Shown piece after piece: positions 14,804-22,600 of a DNA stretch of 64,000 nucleotides. Under the pieces are notes generated by a model. That model was not told where the DNA came from, made no database searches, and was given only the letters and a program-made list of their open reading frames with translations. Location: contig NZ_JAJCVI010000002.1 of assembly GCF_020567525.1 (NCBI RefSeq), forward strand, positions 434,001-498,000. Reading direction: 5' to 3'. Each line of letters opens with the position of its first letter. The stretch's first letter is position 1. This stretch comes from Halorubellus salinus (GTDB taxonomy: Archaea; Halobacteriota; Halobacteria; Halobacteriales; Natrialbaceae). Both the position numbers and the translations under genes were made by a program.

Positions 14804-15217
14804 ATGACGTACTCTCGTCGGTCGGCGCTGGCCGGGTTGGCCGCGGCGGCGGCGTCGTTCCCGGCGCTCTCGGGGACGCTCGCGAGCAGGCGACCTCGAC
14901 GCTTCGAGCGGCTATCGGTGTCGGTCACCGGCCCGGGGTCGCTCTGGGTGGGGACGCTCGGGTTCCGCGACGTCGACGCCACCGAACGCTGGGAGGACCT
15001 GTACGGACTCGGTGACGTCGACTACCTCGCGCCCGCCGACTTCGAGGTACACGACCGCGTCACCGAGCTGTACACGCCGGTCGAGTTCGTCGCAGCGCCG
15101 ATGGCCGGTCACGACCCGGCGAACCCGCTCTCGGCGTCGCTCTCGACGGACGATGCCGAGCTCGCGTCCGGGACCGTCACCGGGCTCGACGACGCCATCA
15201 CCCTCACCCTGGAGTGA
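14804..15217 (+). CDS. Secreted protein with Tat-like signal
   Basis: This 137-residue protein starts MTYSRRSALAGLAAAAASFP, a twin-arginine-type signal sequence followed by a hydrophobic segment. The exported part is about 105 residues and beta-rich. No lipobox Cys, metal motif or family is recognised. The start lies 114 bp from the divergent acyltransferase. The gene at 15330 downstream encodes another small exported protein, in the same direction. Confidence 0.65.
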   Translation: MTYSRRSALAGLAAAAASFPALSGTLASRRPRRFERLSVSVTGPGSLWVGTLGFRDVDATERWEDLYGLGDVDYLAPADFEVHDRVTELYTPVEFVAAPMAGHDPANPLSASLSTDDAELASGTVTGLDDAITLTLE

Positions 15218-15329
15218 CATCGGGGAGTCGGTCGTGCGGTTGACACCGGGGAGTCGGTCGTGGGACAGGAGCGGGGGACCGTAGCGAGGTGCGAAGGTTT
15301 AAGAACTCCCCGCAAAACTTGCGTGCCGT

Positions 15330-15782
15330 ATGGGCACAGGCGGCACGGGTCGGCGAGCGGGCGACGTGAATGCGACCCGTAGAGGCGTCGTCGCTGCGGG
15401 CGCGACGTTGGTCGCGACGGCCGGCGCAGGGTGCACGGGGGCCTTGGGCGTCTTCGGCGATGACACGTACGACTCGGTGCGCGTGAGCGTCGACGCCGAC
15501 ACCGTCGTCTGGTCCGGGACCGTCTCCTTCCGAAGCACCGAGGGGATGCGCGTGAGCATCTCGGTCGACCGCGCGCTCGGCAGTCGGTCCTACGTCCTTC
15601 CCGACGACATCGACGCCGAGGGGTACGACGCGGTCGGCGAACCGATCCGCGTCGTCGTGGTCCCGGAACGAGGTATCTCCGAACGCACACCCCTGTCCGT
15701 GGTGGTCGGTTGCGACGGCGAGCAGTGCGGGCGCGCGCGGACGACCGACGGCGACGAGCCGATACGCGTCGACGTCGGGTGA
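15330..15782 (+). CDS. Small Tat-type lipoprotein
   Basis: The 150-residue protein carries a twin-arginine signal (NATRRGVVAAGATLVATAGA) ending in a lipobox with the Cys of GCTG at about residue 36. The remainder looks beta-rich and contains two Cys (CDGEQC) that could form a disulfide. It is probably lipid-anchored on the outside of the membrane. No family recognised. An AT-rich box (GGTTTAAGAAC, about 15296-15306) lies some 25 bp before the ATG, consistent with a near-leaderless transcript. Confidence 0.7.
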   Translation: MGTGGTGRRAGDVNATRRGVVAAGATLVATAGAGCTGALGVFGDDTYDSVRVSVDADTVVWSGTVSFRSTEGMRVSISVDRALGSRSYVLPDDIDAEGYDAVGEPIRVVVVPERGISERTPLSVVVGCDGEQCGRARTTDGDEPIRVDVG

Positions 15783-15866
15783 CGGTCCGGTCCAGCCGTC
15801 GGTTCGCTTCTCAGTCGATGGCGACGAAGCACACCCGCTAAGTGCCGGGCGTCCCTAGGCCGGCGT

Positions 15867-16925
15867 ATGCACTACCGCGAACTCGGCGCAGCGGGCGTCG
15901 ACGTGTCCGAGATCGGGTTCGGCGCGTGGACGGTCGGCACCGACTGGTGGGGCGACCGTACTGACGAGGAGGCCAAGGAGATGCTCCGCTACGCGTTCGA
16001 CCAGGGTATCACGTACTTCGACACCGGCGACGTGTACGGGCACGGCCACAGCGAGGAGCTCGTCGGCGACGCGCTCGCGGACGTCCGCGACGAGGTATCC
16101 GTCGCGACGAAGATCGGGTACGACTTCTACAACAACCCGCAGGCCGGGCACGGCGAACTCCCGAAGGAGATGCACCCCGAGTACCTCGACGACGCACTCG
16201 AGCAGAGTCTCGACCGGCTCGGGTTCGAGAAGGTCGAACTCCTCCAGTTGCACAACGCGAACGTCGAGGAGATAGACGCGGACGTCCTCGAGTGGCTCGA
16301 CGAGGTCAGGGAGAGCGGTCGTGCGGACGCGATCGGTATCGCGCTCGGGCCGAGCATCGGGTGGCTCGCGGAGGGCGAGAAGGCGATCCGCGAGGAGTTC
16401 GATTCCGTCCAGCTCGTCTGGAACGCTCTGGAGCCCGAGATCGGCGACCGGTTCCTGGAGGTCATCGAGGAGACCGGGAGCGAGACGAGTCTGGTTCCGC
16501 GCGTCCCGCACTCATCTGGACTGCTGAACGAGCAGATCACGCCCGAGAATCCGCCGGGCGAGGGCGACCATCGCGCGTACCGGCCGGACGCGTGGTTCGA
16601 GACGGGGTTCGAGAAGGTCGAGGCACTCCGGTTCCTGGAGGGCGACGGCGAGCGAACGATGGCCCAGGGGACGCTCCAGTACCTCCTCTATCACGACGCG
16701 GTGGCGACGGTGACGCCGACGTTCCGCACGCGCGAGGACATCGACGCGTGGGCGGCGGCGAGCGACGTCCCGCCGCTGTCGGCCGAGGAGTACGAGCGCG
16801 TTCGCGAACTCCAGGCGAACGGCTTCGAGCTCGATCGCGACGACGGCATGGACAGCCTCCGGTCGTCCGTCGACGGCGAGGACATCGAGCGCGCCGGCCT
16901 GGACAAGCACGTCGCGGGCGACTGA
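15867..16925 (+). CDS. Aldo/keto reductase
   Basis: The 352-residue protein has the AKR pattern: FDTGDVYGHGHSEELVGDAL with the catalytic Asp and Tyr, the active-site Lys in VATKIGYDF, and the LLQLHN strand with its His. It is a TIM-barrel NAD(P)H-dependent oxidoreductase acting on carbonyl or sugar substrates in the cytoplasm. Length and motif order are normal. The start is the ATG at 15867. No pathway genes are nearby, so the substrate is unknown. Confidence 0.93.
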   Translation: MHYRELGAAGVDVSEIGFGAWTVGTDWWGDRTDEEAKEMLRYAFDQGITYFDTGDVYGHGHSEELVGDALADVRDEVSVATKIGYDFYNNPQAGHGELPKEMHPEYLDDALEQSLDRLGFEKVELLQLHNANVEEIDADVLEWLDEVRESGRADAIGIALGPSIGWLAEGEKAIREEFDSVQLVWNALEPEIGDRFLEVIEETGSETSLVPRVPHSSGLLNEQITPENPPGEGDHRAYRPDAWFETGFEKVEALRFLEGDGERTMAQGTLQYLLYHDAVATVTPTFRTREDIDAWAAASDVPPLSAEEYERVRELQANGFELDRDDGMDSLRSSVDGEDIERAGLDKHVAGD

Positions 16926-17228
16926 GGCGACGCCCCCACACCCCCGAGTACTGGACAGGCGTCCAGAAGACGGCCGGGTCGACGGCATCGAACCGCCCGT
17001 CCGACATCCGTAAGCACTCCTTACGGCTCGTTTAGGCAGCCTATACTGATATGGGATACCGTCGTAGCATGGAGTGCCCGTTGGCGCTCGTCCCCACATC
17101 GAGCCGCCAGGGCCTGTCCGCACACGCACACCATACGAGGGGGGAGGCCGACGCCAGTCGGTTCCGTCGTACCGGGTGCACTCGTGCAGACGTCGACAAC
17201 CGCACCACCGAATCCACCGGCCGACACC

Positions 17229-17283
17229 ACCCACCCACCCACCCACGTCAGGCCGGTTCCACCCACCCACCCACCCACCCATC
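17229..17283. repeat. CCCA microsatellite, interrupted
   Basis: Two runs of the tetranucleotide CCCA (three or more units near 17229-17242 and about five near 17262-17280) are separated by a non-repeat spacer. Runs of this kind are prone to slippage. It sits immediately before the 9-bp-stem hairpin at 17295. Confidence 0.75.
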
Positions 17284-17294
17284 TACGGTCCGAG

Positions 17295-17316
17295 GCCGGC
17301 CGCTTTCGCGGCCGGC
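17295..17316. terminator. Strong 9-bp hairpin, terminator-like
   Basis: GCCGGCCGC and GCGGCCGGC form a perfect 9-bp stem closed by a TTTC loop. On the plus strand it is followed by a moderately T-rich stretch (TTCATCGGATTCTTTCGG). It lies about 370 bp after the aldo/keto reductase stop, so a direct role in terminating that gene is uncertain. It might instead end an unannotated transcript. Confidence 0.4.
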
Positions 17317-17604
17317 TTCATCGGATTCTTTCGGTGCGACCAACCCAATCCTACAGCGAGCGATAGCGCCGCCCGTCGGTTGCTTGCCGATGCCGTCTCG
17401 TCGTCCGTCGAACGCTCAAGCCCGCGAGTCCCGACTCTCGACGGACCGATGGCGCAAGCGAGTCCCGAGTAGTGACGTGTCGATGACGCCCGCGAGTTCC
17501 GACTGTGGGCGTGTCGATGTGATACGTGAACGCGTTCCAGTCAACTGTTTGTGCAATACAACTTTGGCGGAGGACCTATGTAACCAAGGCCACTCGGTTG
17601 TGGC

Positions 17605-18513
17605 ATGACACGAACACGGCGTTCATTGTTGAAGGTCGCTGCGGCGTCCGGTGCGGTCGCCCTAGCGGGTTGTTCGAGCATCCTCGGCGGGTCCGGGGGT
17701 GCGAGCGAGACGCAGTGGCTCTACCAGCCGGGGACGGTCGGCGACGTCGACCACTACCTGTCACTGCGGTACAAGCCCTCGGCGATCGCCGAGCGCGCGG
17801 CGAACTTCGACGACGACGTCTACGACGCGATGCGGTCGTTCGGCAGTTCCGCGCGCGACCTCGTCGGGTTCGAGTTCGGGACGACGGACGCCCAGCTGGC
17901 GTTCGGGAAGAACGCCGTCCTCGCTGCGGACTTCGAAGCCGACGACGTGGCGTCGACGCTCGAAGCCGAGGAGTTCAGCGACGAGGACGCGTACAAGAAC
18001 TACGACGTGTACGTCGGCCCGGACGAGGACGCCGCGGTCGGCATCGGGAGCAGCGAGGTCGTCGTCGCGCGCTCGACGGGAATCTTCGGGAGCGCGGACA
18101 ACGCCGAAGCAGTCCTCGAAGGCATCCTCGACGTGAACGCCGGTGACGCCGAGAGCTACGCCGCCGACAACGAGGACTTCAAAGCGCTCACGGACGCGTT
18201 CGGCGACAGCGCCATCCAGTCCATGCGGACGTACGACGAGGTGGAGTCGACCGACACCGACGACGGCGACTTCGCAGGCGAGGTCGCGCGCGGTATCGAC
18301 TCCGTGCTCGTCGACGACGGCATCGAGACGACGTTCGTCCGCGTATTCAACGAGGCGTCCGACATCGACGACGGCGACATCGAGGACTGGGTGGACGCCG
18401 ACGACACGTTCGACGAGTTCCAGGACGTCGAGATATCGACGAACGGCCGCGTCGTCGAGGTCACCGGCACCGAAGCCACCGGCGCGTACGACTTCTACGT
18501 CGGGAGCGCCTGA
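17605..18513 (+). CDS. Tat-type lipoprotein, function unknown
   Basis: The 302-residue protein begins MTRTRRSLLKVAAASGAVAL followed by AGCSS, a twin-arginine signal with lipobox Cys at about residue 23. The mature part is very acidic, with repeated Asp-rich patches, and shows no transmembrane helix or catalytic motif. It is presumably lipid-anchored outside the cell. It may be a haloarchaeal family of unknown function; I do not recognise it. It converges with pitA, with 64 bp between the stops. Confidence 0.75.
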   Translation: MTRTRRSLLKVAAASGAVALAGCSSILGGSGGASETQWLYQPGTVGDVDHYLSLRYKPSAIAERAANFDDDVYDAMRSFGSSARDLVGFEFGTTDAQLAFGKNAVLAADFEADDVASTLEAEEFSDEDAYKNYDVYVGPDEDAAVGIGSSEVVVARSTGIFGSADNAEAVLEGILDVNAGDAESYAADNEDFKALTDAFGDSAIQSMRTYDEVESTDTDDGDFAGEVARGIDSVLVDDGIETTFVRVFNEASDIDDGDIEDWVDADDTFDEFQDVEISTNGRVVEVTGTEATGAYDFYVGSA

Positions 18514-18577
18514 CGACGACGCACGAACCCAAACAGAAACGGCGACCTGGCGGTCGCCGTATGCTGCTGCGGTCAGT

Positions 18578-20128
18578 TCACGCCAGAAAGACGTGCCGTG
18601 GTCGGTCGGCGAGGACGTCGCGTCCCCAGTCGACGGTGTCGCTGAAGGCGTCCGAGCGGAAGAACGCCATCGCGTCGTCGCGGGACTGCCAGCGTGACGC
18701 GATGAACATGTCGTTCTCGTCCTCGACGTTCGCGAGCAGGTCAGTCTTGACGTGCCCGTCCATGTCGGCGAGCACGCCGCCGACGGTCTCGAACTTGTCG
18801 ACGAAGTCCTCGCGTTTCTCGGGCTTGGTCGTGTAGAACATCCCCATCGTCCCCCACGTGTCGGCGTCGGCGTCGTCGCCCGCCTGCCGGACGATACCGG
18901 GGAGGTCGGTGAGGAACCCGCTCGCGGTGTCGGCGGCGTCCTGGGCCTCCCAGACGCTCGCGACCGCGTGCGGGCCATCGGGGTTCTCGTAGACCGCGGT
19001 CTTCACGTGGCGGTCGTAGTGCTCGAAGTTCCCGCGTAGGCCGTCCATCTCCTCGTAGAGCTCGTCGACGTCCGCCTCCGAGTAGAGGACGACCGCGTAC
19101 ACGTCCTCCCCGTGGGGCTGGCCGCCGTACACGCCCTCGGCCTCGAGTTCGTCGCGCACGTCCACTGGCGGCCCGCCGGCGTCGTCGCCGTGGGCGGCCT
19201 CGTCGTCGCCATGGTGATGCTCGTCGTCGTCGTCACCGTGGTGATGGCCGTCCTCGCCGTGGGCGTGGTGGTCGTCGTCGCCGTGAGCGTGGTCGTGATG
19301 GTTGCCTTCGGCGTCGCCGGTGTCGCGCTCGCCCTCGGGAACGGGGATGTTCTCGCCCGCGAAGAACGCCGCGAGGTCCGCGGGCGGGAACTGCCGGCCG
19401 ACGAGGAAGTCGCCGAACTCCGCGAACTGCGACGTCGACGGGTCGAACCGCATCTCGTTCAGGAGGTCCTTCACGTTCGAGAGGTCGTCCGCCCAGAGCG
19501 TGATGCCCCACTCGTGGTCGTCCATGCCGACGGACGAGCAGATCATCTGGTCGACCTTCCCCGCGTAGTCCCGGCCGATGTCGGCGTGGCGCATGATGTG
19601 CTCGGCACGGTCGTCGTACGGCGTATCGTACCAGTTCTGCTCGGGTTGGCGGCGCTTGCTCATCGGGTAGAACGAGACGAACTCGCTGTCGGGAATCTCC
19701 GGGTGGAGACGGTCGTCGATGTAGTCGCCGATGGCGGCGTCCTCGTCGGTCTCGCCCGCGAGGTACTCGCGCGTCTGCTCGCCGTACCCCGACGCCTCCG
19801 TGACCGAGACGTAACTCGTCGTGCGTTCGGTGAACGCCGCGAGCGCGGTGTCCTCGAACGACCGCTCGATGCGGTCGAGGTCCGCCATCGTCGGCCGCAA
19901 GTGCAGGAAGAGGAGGTCCGCCTTGTGACCCATCACCGAGTAGAGCGCGGACTCGCCGTCCTCGCTCCGGGCGGCGTGCTCGCGGTGCACGAGGAAGTCC
20001 TCGCCCTCCTCGAGTGCGCGCTCGCGCTCGTGCTCGGGTGCCTCCCGCCAGGCGTCCCAGTCCACCGTCCGGAAGTCGTGCAGTACGTACGACCCTTCCG
20101 CCGTGAGCGGCGGTTCGCGTTGCTTCAT
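18578..20128 (-). CDS. pitA: PitA-type chlorite dismutase-like heme protein fused to monooxygenase-like domains
   Basis: The 516-residue protein has an N-terminal chlorite-dismutase-like domain (about residues 1-245) containing HADIGRDYAGKVDQMICSSV and the segment with the probable heme ligand region. A His/Asp-rich linker follows (about residues 285-335, many HH and HG pairs). The C-terminus has two similar antibiotic-biosynthesis-monooxygenase-like ferredoxin folds, sharing HVKT and VASVWEAQ/IASRWQSR at matching places. This layout is the haloarchaeal PitA. The family's precise reaction is unsettled; heme binding or heme-related chemistry is the usual suggestion, and the linker should bind metal. 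The start is the ATG at 20128. Confidence 0.88.
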   Translation of the reverse strand: MKQREPPLTAEGSYVLHDFRTVDWDAWREAPEHERERALEEGEDFLVHREHAARSEDGESALYSVMGHKADLLFLHLRPTMADLDRIERSFEDTALAAFTERTTSYVSVTEASGYGEQTREYLAGETDEDAAIGDYIDDRLHPEIPDSEFVSFYPMSKRRQPEQNWYDTPYDDRAEHIMRHADIGRDYAGKVDQMICSSVGMDDHEWGITLWADDLSNVKDLLNEMRFDPSTSQFAEFGDFLVGRQFPPADLAAFFAGENIPVPEGERDTGDAEGNHHDHAHGDDDHHAHGEDGHHHGDDDDEHHHGDDEAAHGDDAGGPPVDVRDELEAEGVYGGQPHGEDVYAVVLYSEADVDELYEEMDGLRGNFEHYDRHVKTAVYENPDGPHAVASVWEAQDAADTASGFLTDLPGIVRQAGDDADADTWGTMGMFYTTKPEKREDFVDKFETVGGVLADMDGHVKTDLLANVEDENDMFIASRWQSRDDAMAFFRSDAFSDTVDWGRDVLADRPRHVFLA

Positions 20129-20254
20129 GCTCGCGGCTTCGGGGGGCGTCCAAAAGGCCGTGTCGGTCTCGGGTCGGGGACGGCGACGCCGGCAGCGGCA
20201 ACGGACTCCGAGTATCGAAACCCTTTCACGACCGCCACGGAAGATATTTACAAG
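20129..20254. promoter_or_regulatory. Divergent pitA/padR promoter region
   Basis: The gap of 126 bp separates the two starts. On the minus strand GGCCTTTTGGACG (about 20148-20160) lies some 20-30 bp before the pitA ATG. On the plus strand GAAGATATTTACAAG lies right before the PadR ATG, and GTATCGAAACCCTTTC is a possible earlier box. Both genes look nearly leaderless. PadR proteins usually bind their own promoter region, so control of pitA by this regulator is a reasonable inference. Confidence 0.4.
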
Positions 20255-20779
20255 ATGCGTAAGAGCGGCCCGCCGAAGGGGCTCATCGCGTACATCGTCC
20301 TGGAACTCCTCGCGGAGAAACCACGGTACGGGTACGAGATACTCAAGGAGATAACGGACATCAGCGGCGGCCACTGGGAGCCATCGTACGGGTCGGTGTA
20401 CCCGATATTGTACAAGTTCGAGGACGAGGGGTGGGCGCAGCGGATCGAGCGCGAGGACGAGCCCGACCGGAAGTACTTCGAGCTTACCGACGACGGCGTC
20501 GAGGAGCTCGCGCGGCGACGGGAGGAATCCGCGAAGAAGGCCAAGGAGTTCGCGGACGTCATCCTCGGGTTCTATCACGTCTACGTCGCGTTCTCGTGCG
20601 ACGACCGGTTCGAGGTGCCGGCGCTCGACGGCGAGTGGCACTTCGACGAGGACTTCTCGGCGTGGATCGTCGAGCAGATGATCCGACACCACGACCACTA
20701 CTTCGGTGACTTCGAGCGCGTGGACGCGACCCCCGACGAGTTCTACGACGCGCACGGCGTCGACCGCGACGACGAGTAG
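20255..20779 (+). CDS. PadR family transcriptional regulator
   Basis: The 174-residue protein starts MRKSGPPKGLIAYIVLELLA and carries the PadR winged-helix pattern EKPRYGYEILKEI followed by GSVYPILYKFEDEGW, ending with a helical dimerisation region (about residues 85-120). PadR proteins are small-molecule-responsive repressors. It is divergent from pitA, which suggests pitA is its target. The ATG at 20255 matches the conserved N-terminus. Confidence 0.9.
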   Translation: MRKSGPPKGLIAYIVLELLAEKPRYGYEILKEITDISGGHWEPSYGSVYPILYKFEDEGWAQRIEREDEPDRKYFELTDDGVEELARRREESAKKAKEFADVILGFYHVYVAFSCDDRFEVPALDGEWHFDEDFSAWIVEQMIRHHDHYFGDFERVDATPDEFYDAHGVDRDDE

Positions 20780-20839
20780 CGCCGCCGACGTTCAGAGGGC
20801 CAGTCACCTGCGGGTCCACGAGGTTTTTATCAGTTCGCG

Positions 20840-22456
20840 ATGACGTCCGAGGCGATGCCCTCCAGTCGAGCACGAACGTGGCTGGTCGTCGCGCTCGTCG
20901 CGCTGACGGCCGTCGCATCGCTTGGCACGGCCGCGGCGACGAGCGCACCCCCTGAGGGCCGGACGTCGACCGGCGCCGCGTCGGCCGCGCCCGACGCGAC
21001 CATCGAGGACGGCGGCGTCTACTGGGTCGGCCAGACGCTCGTCGACGACCGCTGGCGCGTCGACGCCGTCGAACTCCAGCACAGGGAGGACGGCGAGTGG
21101 GTGTTCGTCGCGGACGTTCCCGTGGAGGACGACCACGTCCGCGTGCACACGGCGGGCGCGGAGGCCGGCCGGTACCGGCTCGTCGCCGACGGGAGCGCTC
21201 GAACCGTCTCCTTCCGGCTTCGCGCGCAGACGCTCGACGTCACGCTGGACGCGTCTACCGTGCGAAACACCGGCGAGCAAGGAGCTACGACGACGAACGT
21301 CTCGCTCCGGTCGAACCGGGGCGGGTACGACCTCGCCGTCACCAGCGCCGACCTCGACGGGTCGACGCTCCGGCGCGTCCTCGGCCGCGGCGAGTCCGTC
21401 GACACCGACAGCGACGCCACCAGCGACGCGGTCGTCCTCTCCGGGGTCTCGTCGACCGCCGAACTGACAGCGAACTTCTCCCGCGTCACCGCGGGCAACG
21501 CGACGCTCGCGTTCACGCCGGTCGACGCCACCGCCAGTGCGAACGCGACCGTGACCGTCGAGTCTGTCCCGATCGTCGACGCCTGGTTCCCCCGGACGGT
21601 GAACCCCGCATCCGACGCCGGTGTGGTTCGCGTACCGGTCGAACTCGACGGACGCACCGACCGCGCGACCGTCGTCGTCGGGAGCGAGGACGAACCGGTG
21701 TCGTTCGTCGCGACTCTCGCCGACTCCGACGGCGACGGCCGCGCCGTCCTCGCGTGGAACGCGACCGCGAACCAGACCGCCGACGCTGCACTCGCCGCCG
21801 GCAACGGGACGACGCTCGTCGACGCGACCCGACGGCGGCCCGACGGCGACGTCGGCGACGTCGACGTCGACGGCGAGTACACGCTGTCGCTGTACGCCGG
21901 CAACGGAACGGCTGCGTCGGAGGTCGACGTCGCGGTCGCCGTGACGGACGCGAACCAGAGCGATTCGCCGGCCATCGAACTCGGCCACGTCGACGCCCCG
22001 GACATCGTCGACGTCGGAGACGAGTTCCAGGCCGCGGTCGCCGTCGAGAACACCGGGGGCGTCGACGTGACGACGACCGTCCGCGTGGTTCACGACGGCG
22101 AGAACGTCACGACCGAATCCCTCGACGTCGCGGCTGGAGCGACCGAGACGGTGATCGTCCCGCTCAGCGCCGAGGCAGTCGGGACGGCACGCTACCGCTT
22201 CGTCGCCGCCGATGCGAGCACCACGTTCGCGGTCGAAGTCGTCGACGGGACGGAACTGGGCACGACGACTTCGTCGACGACGACCCCGACCAGCGCGGCC
22301 GGTACCACGACGACGGCGACGAGGACTGGAACCGGGACGACCGACGACGGCACGGCCGGCGCGTCCGACGACGCGAACGGGATGCCCGGGTTCGGGCTCG
22401 CGGTCGCTGTCGTCGCACTCGCTGCCGTCGCACTGCTCGCACGGACGCGCGACTGA
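20840..22456 (+). CDS. Surface protein with PGF-CTERM sorting signal
   Basis: The 538-residue protein has an N-terminal Sec signal (WLVVALVALTAVASLGTAAA). Its long Thr/Asp-rich ectodomain contains several NxT/S sites and a CARDB-like segment (residues about 380-460, VAVENTGGVDVTTTVRVVHD). A Thr/Ser-rich stalk leads to the C-terminus MPGFGLAVAVVALAAVALLA plus RTRD, the signature processed by archaeosortase ArtA. It is therefore likely to be lipid-modified and attached to the cell surface. A TTTTTAT box lies about 15-20 bp before the start. Ligand or partner unknown. Confidence 0.85.
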   Translation: MTSEAMPSSRARTWLVVALVALTAVASLGTAAATSAPPEGRTSTGAASAAPDATIEDGGVYWVGQTLVDDRWRVDAVELQHREDGEWVFVADVPVEDDHVRVHTAGAEAGRYRLVADGSARTVSFRLRAQTLDVTLDASTVRNTGEQGATTTNVSLRSNRGGYDLAVTSADLDGSTLRRVLGRGESVDTDSDATSDAVVLSGVSSTAELTANFSRVTAGNATLAFTPVDATASANATVTVESVPIVDAWFPRTVNPASDAGVVRVPVELDGRTDRATVVVGSEDEPVSFVATLADSDGDGRAVLAWNATANQTADAALAAGNGTTLVDATRRRPDGDVGDVDVDGEYTLSLYAGNGTAASEVDVAVAVTDANQSDSPAIELGHVDAPDIVDVGDEFQAAVAVENTGGVDVTTTVRVVHDGENVTTESLDVAAGATETVIVPLSAEAVGTARYRFVAADASTTFAVEVVDGTELGTTTSSTTTPTSAAGTTTTATRTGTGTTDDGTAGASDDANGMPGFGLAVAVVALAAVALLARTRD

Positions 22457-22600
22457 CAAACGTCCCCTTCGAGCGGCCGACACTGGGACGGCTCGACGCT
22501 TTTCGGACGGACTCGGGGACGGGCCGCTGAGAGGGTGAGAACCAGCGCGAGAACCAGTTCGACGGTCGCCGGCGCAGAGGACTCCCGAGGCGTCGCGCGG

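Larger units (their letters stand above)
16926..17604. other. Long intergenic region with hairpins and CCCA repeats
   Basis: This 679-bp gap has no convincing gene. It contains a 7-bp hairpin (CCGTAAG/CTTACGG, 17008-17026) shortly after the aldo/keto reductase, then an AT-richer patch around 17031-17056. The (CCCA)n tract and a strong hairpin follow (listed separately). From 17400 to 17520 there are loosely repeated pieces such as CCCGCGAGTCCCGACT and CCCGCGAGTTCCGACT. The last part should hold the promoter of the lipoprotein at 17605. Confidence 0.5.

Noticed and set aside
17051-17608. Plus-strand open frame across the CCCA repeats
   Set aside because: The translation is made of repeat-derived HPPTHP-like runs, with no conserved motif and no good promoter.
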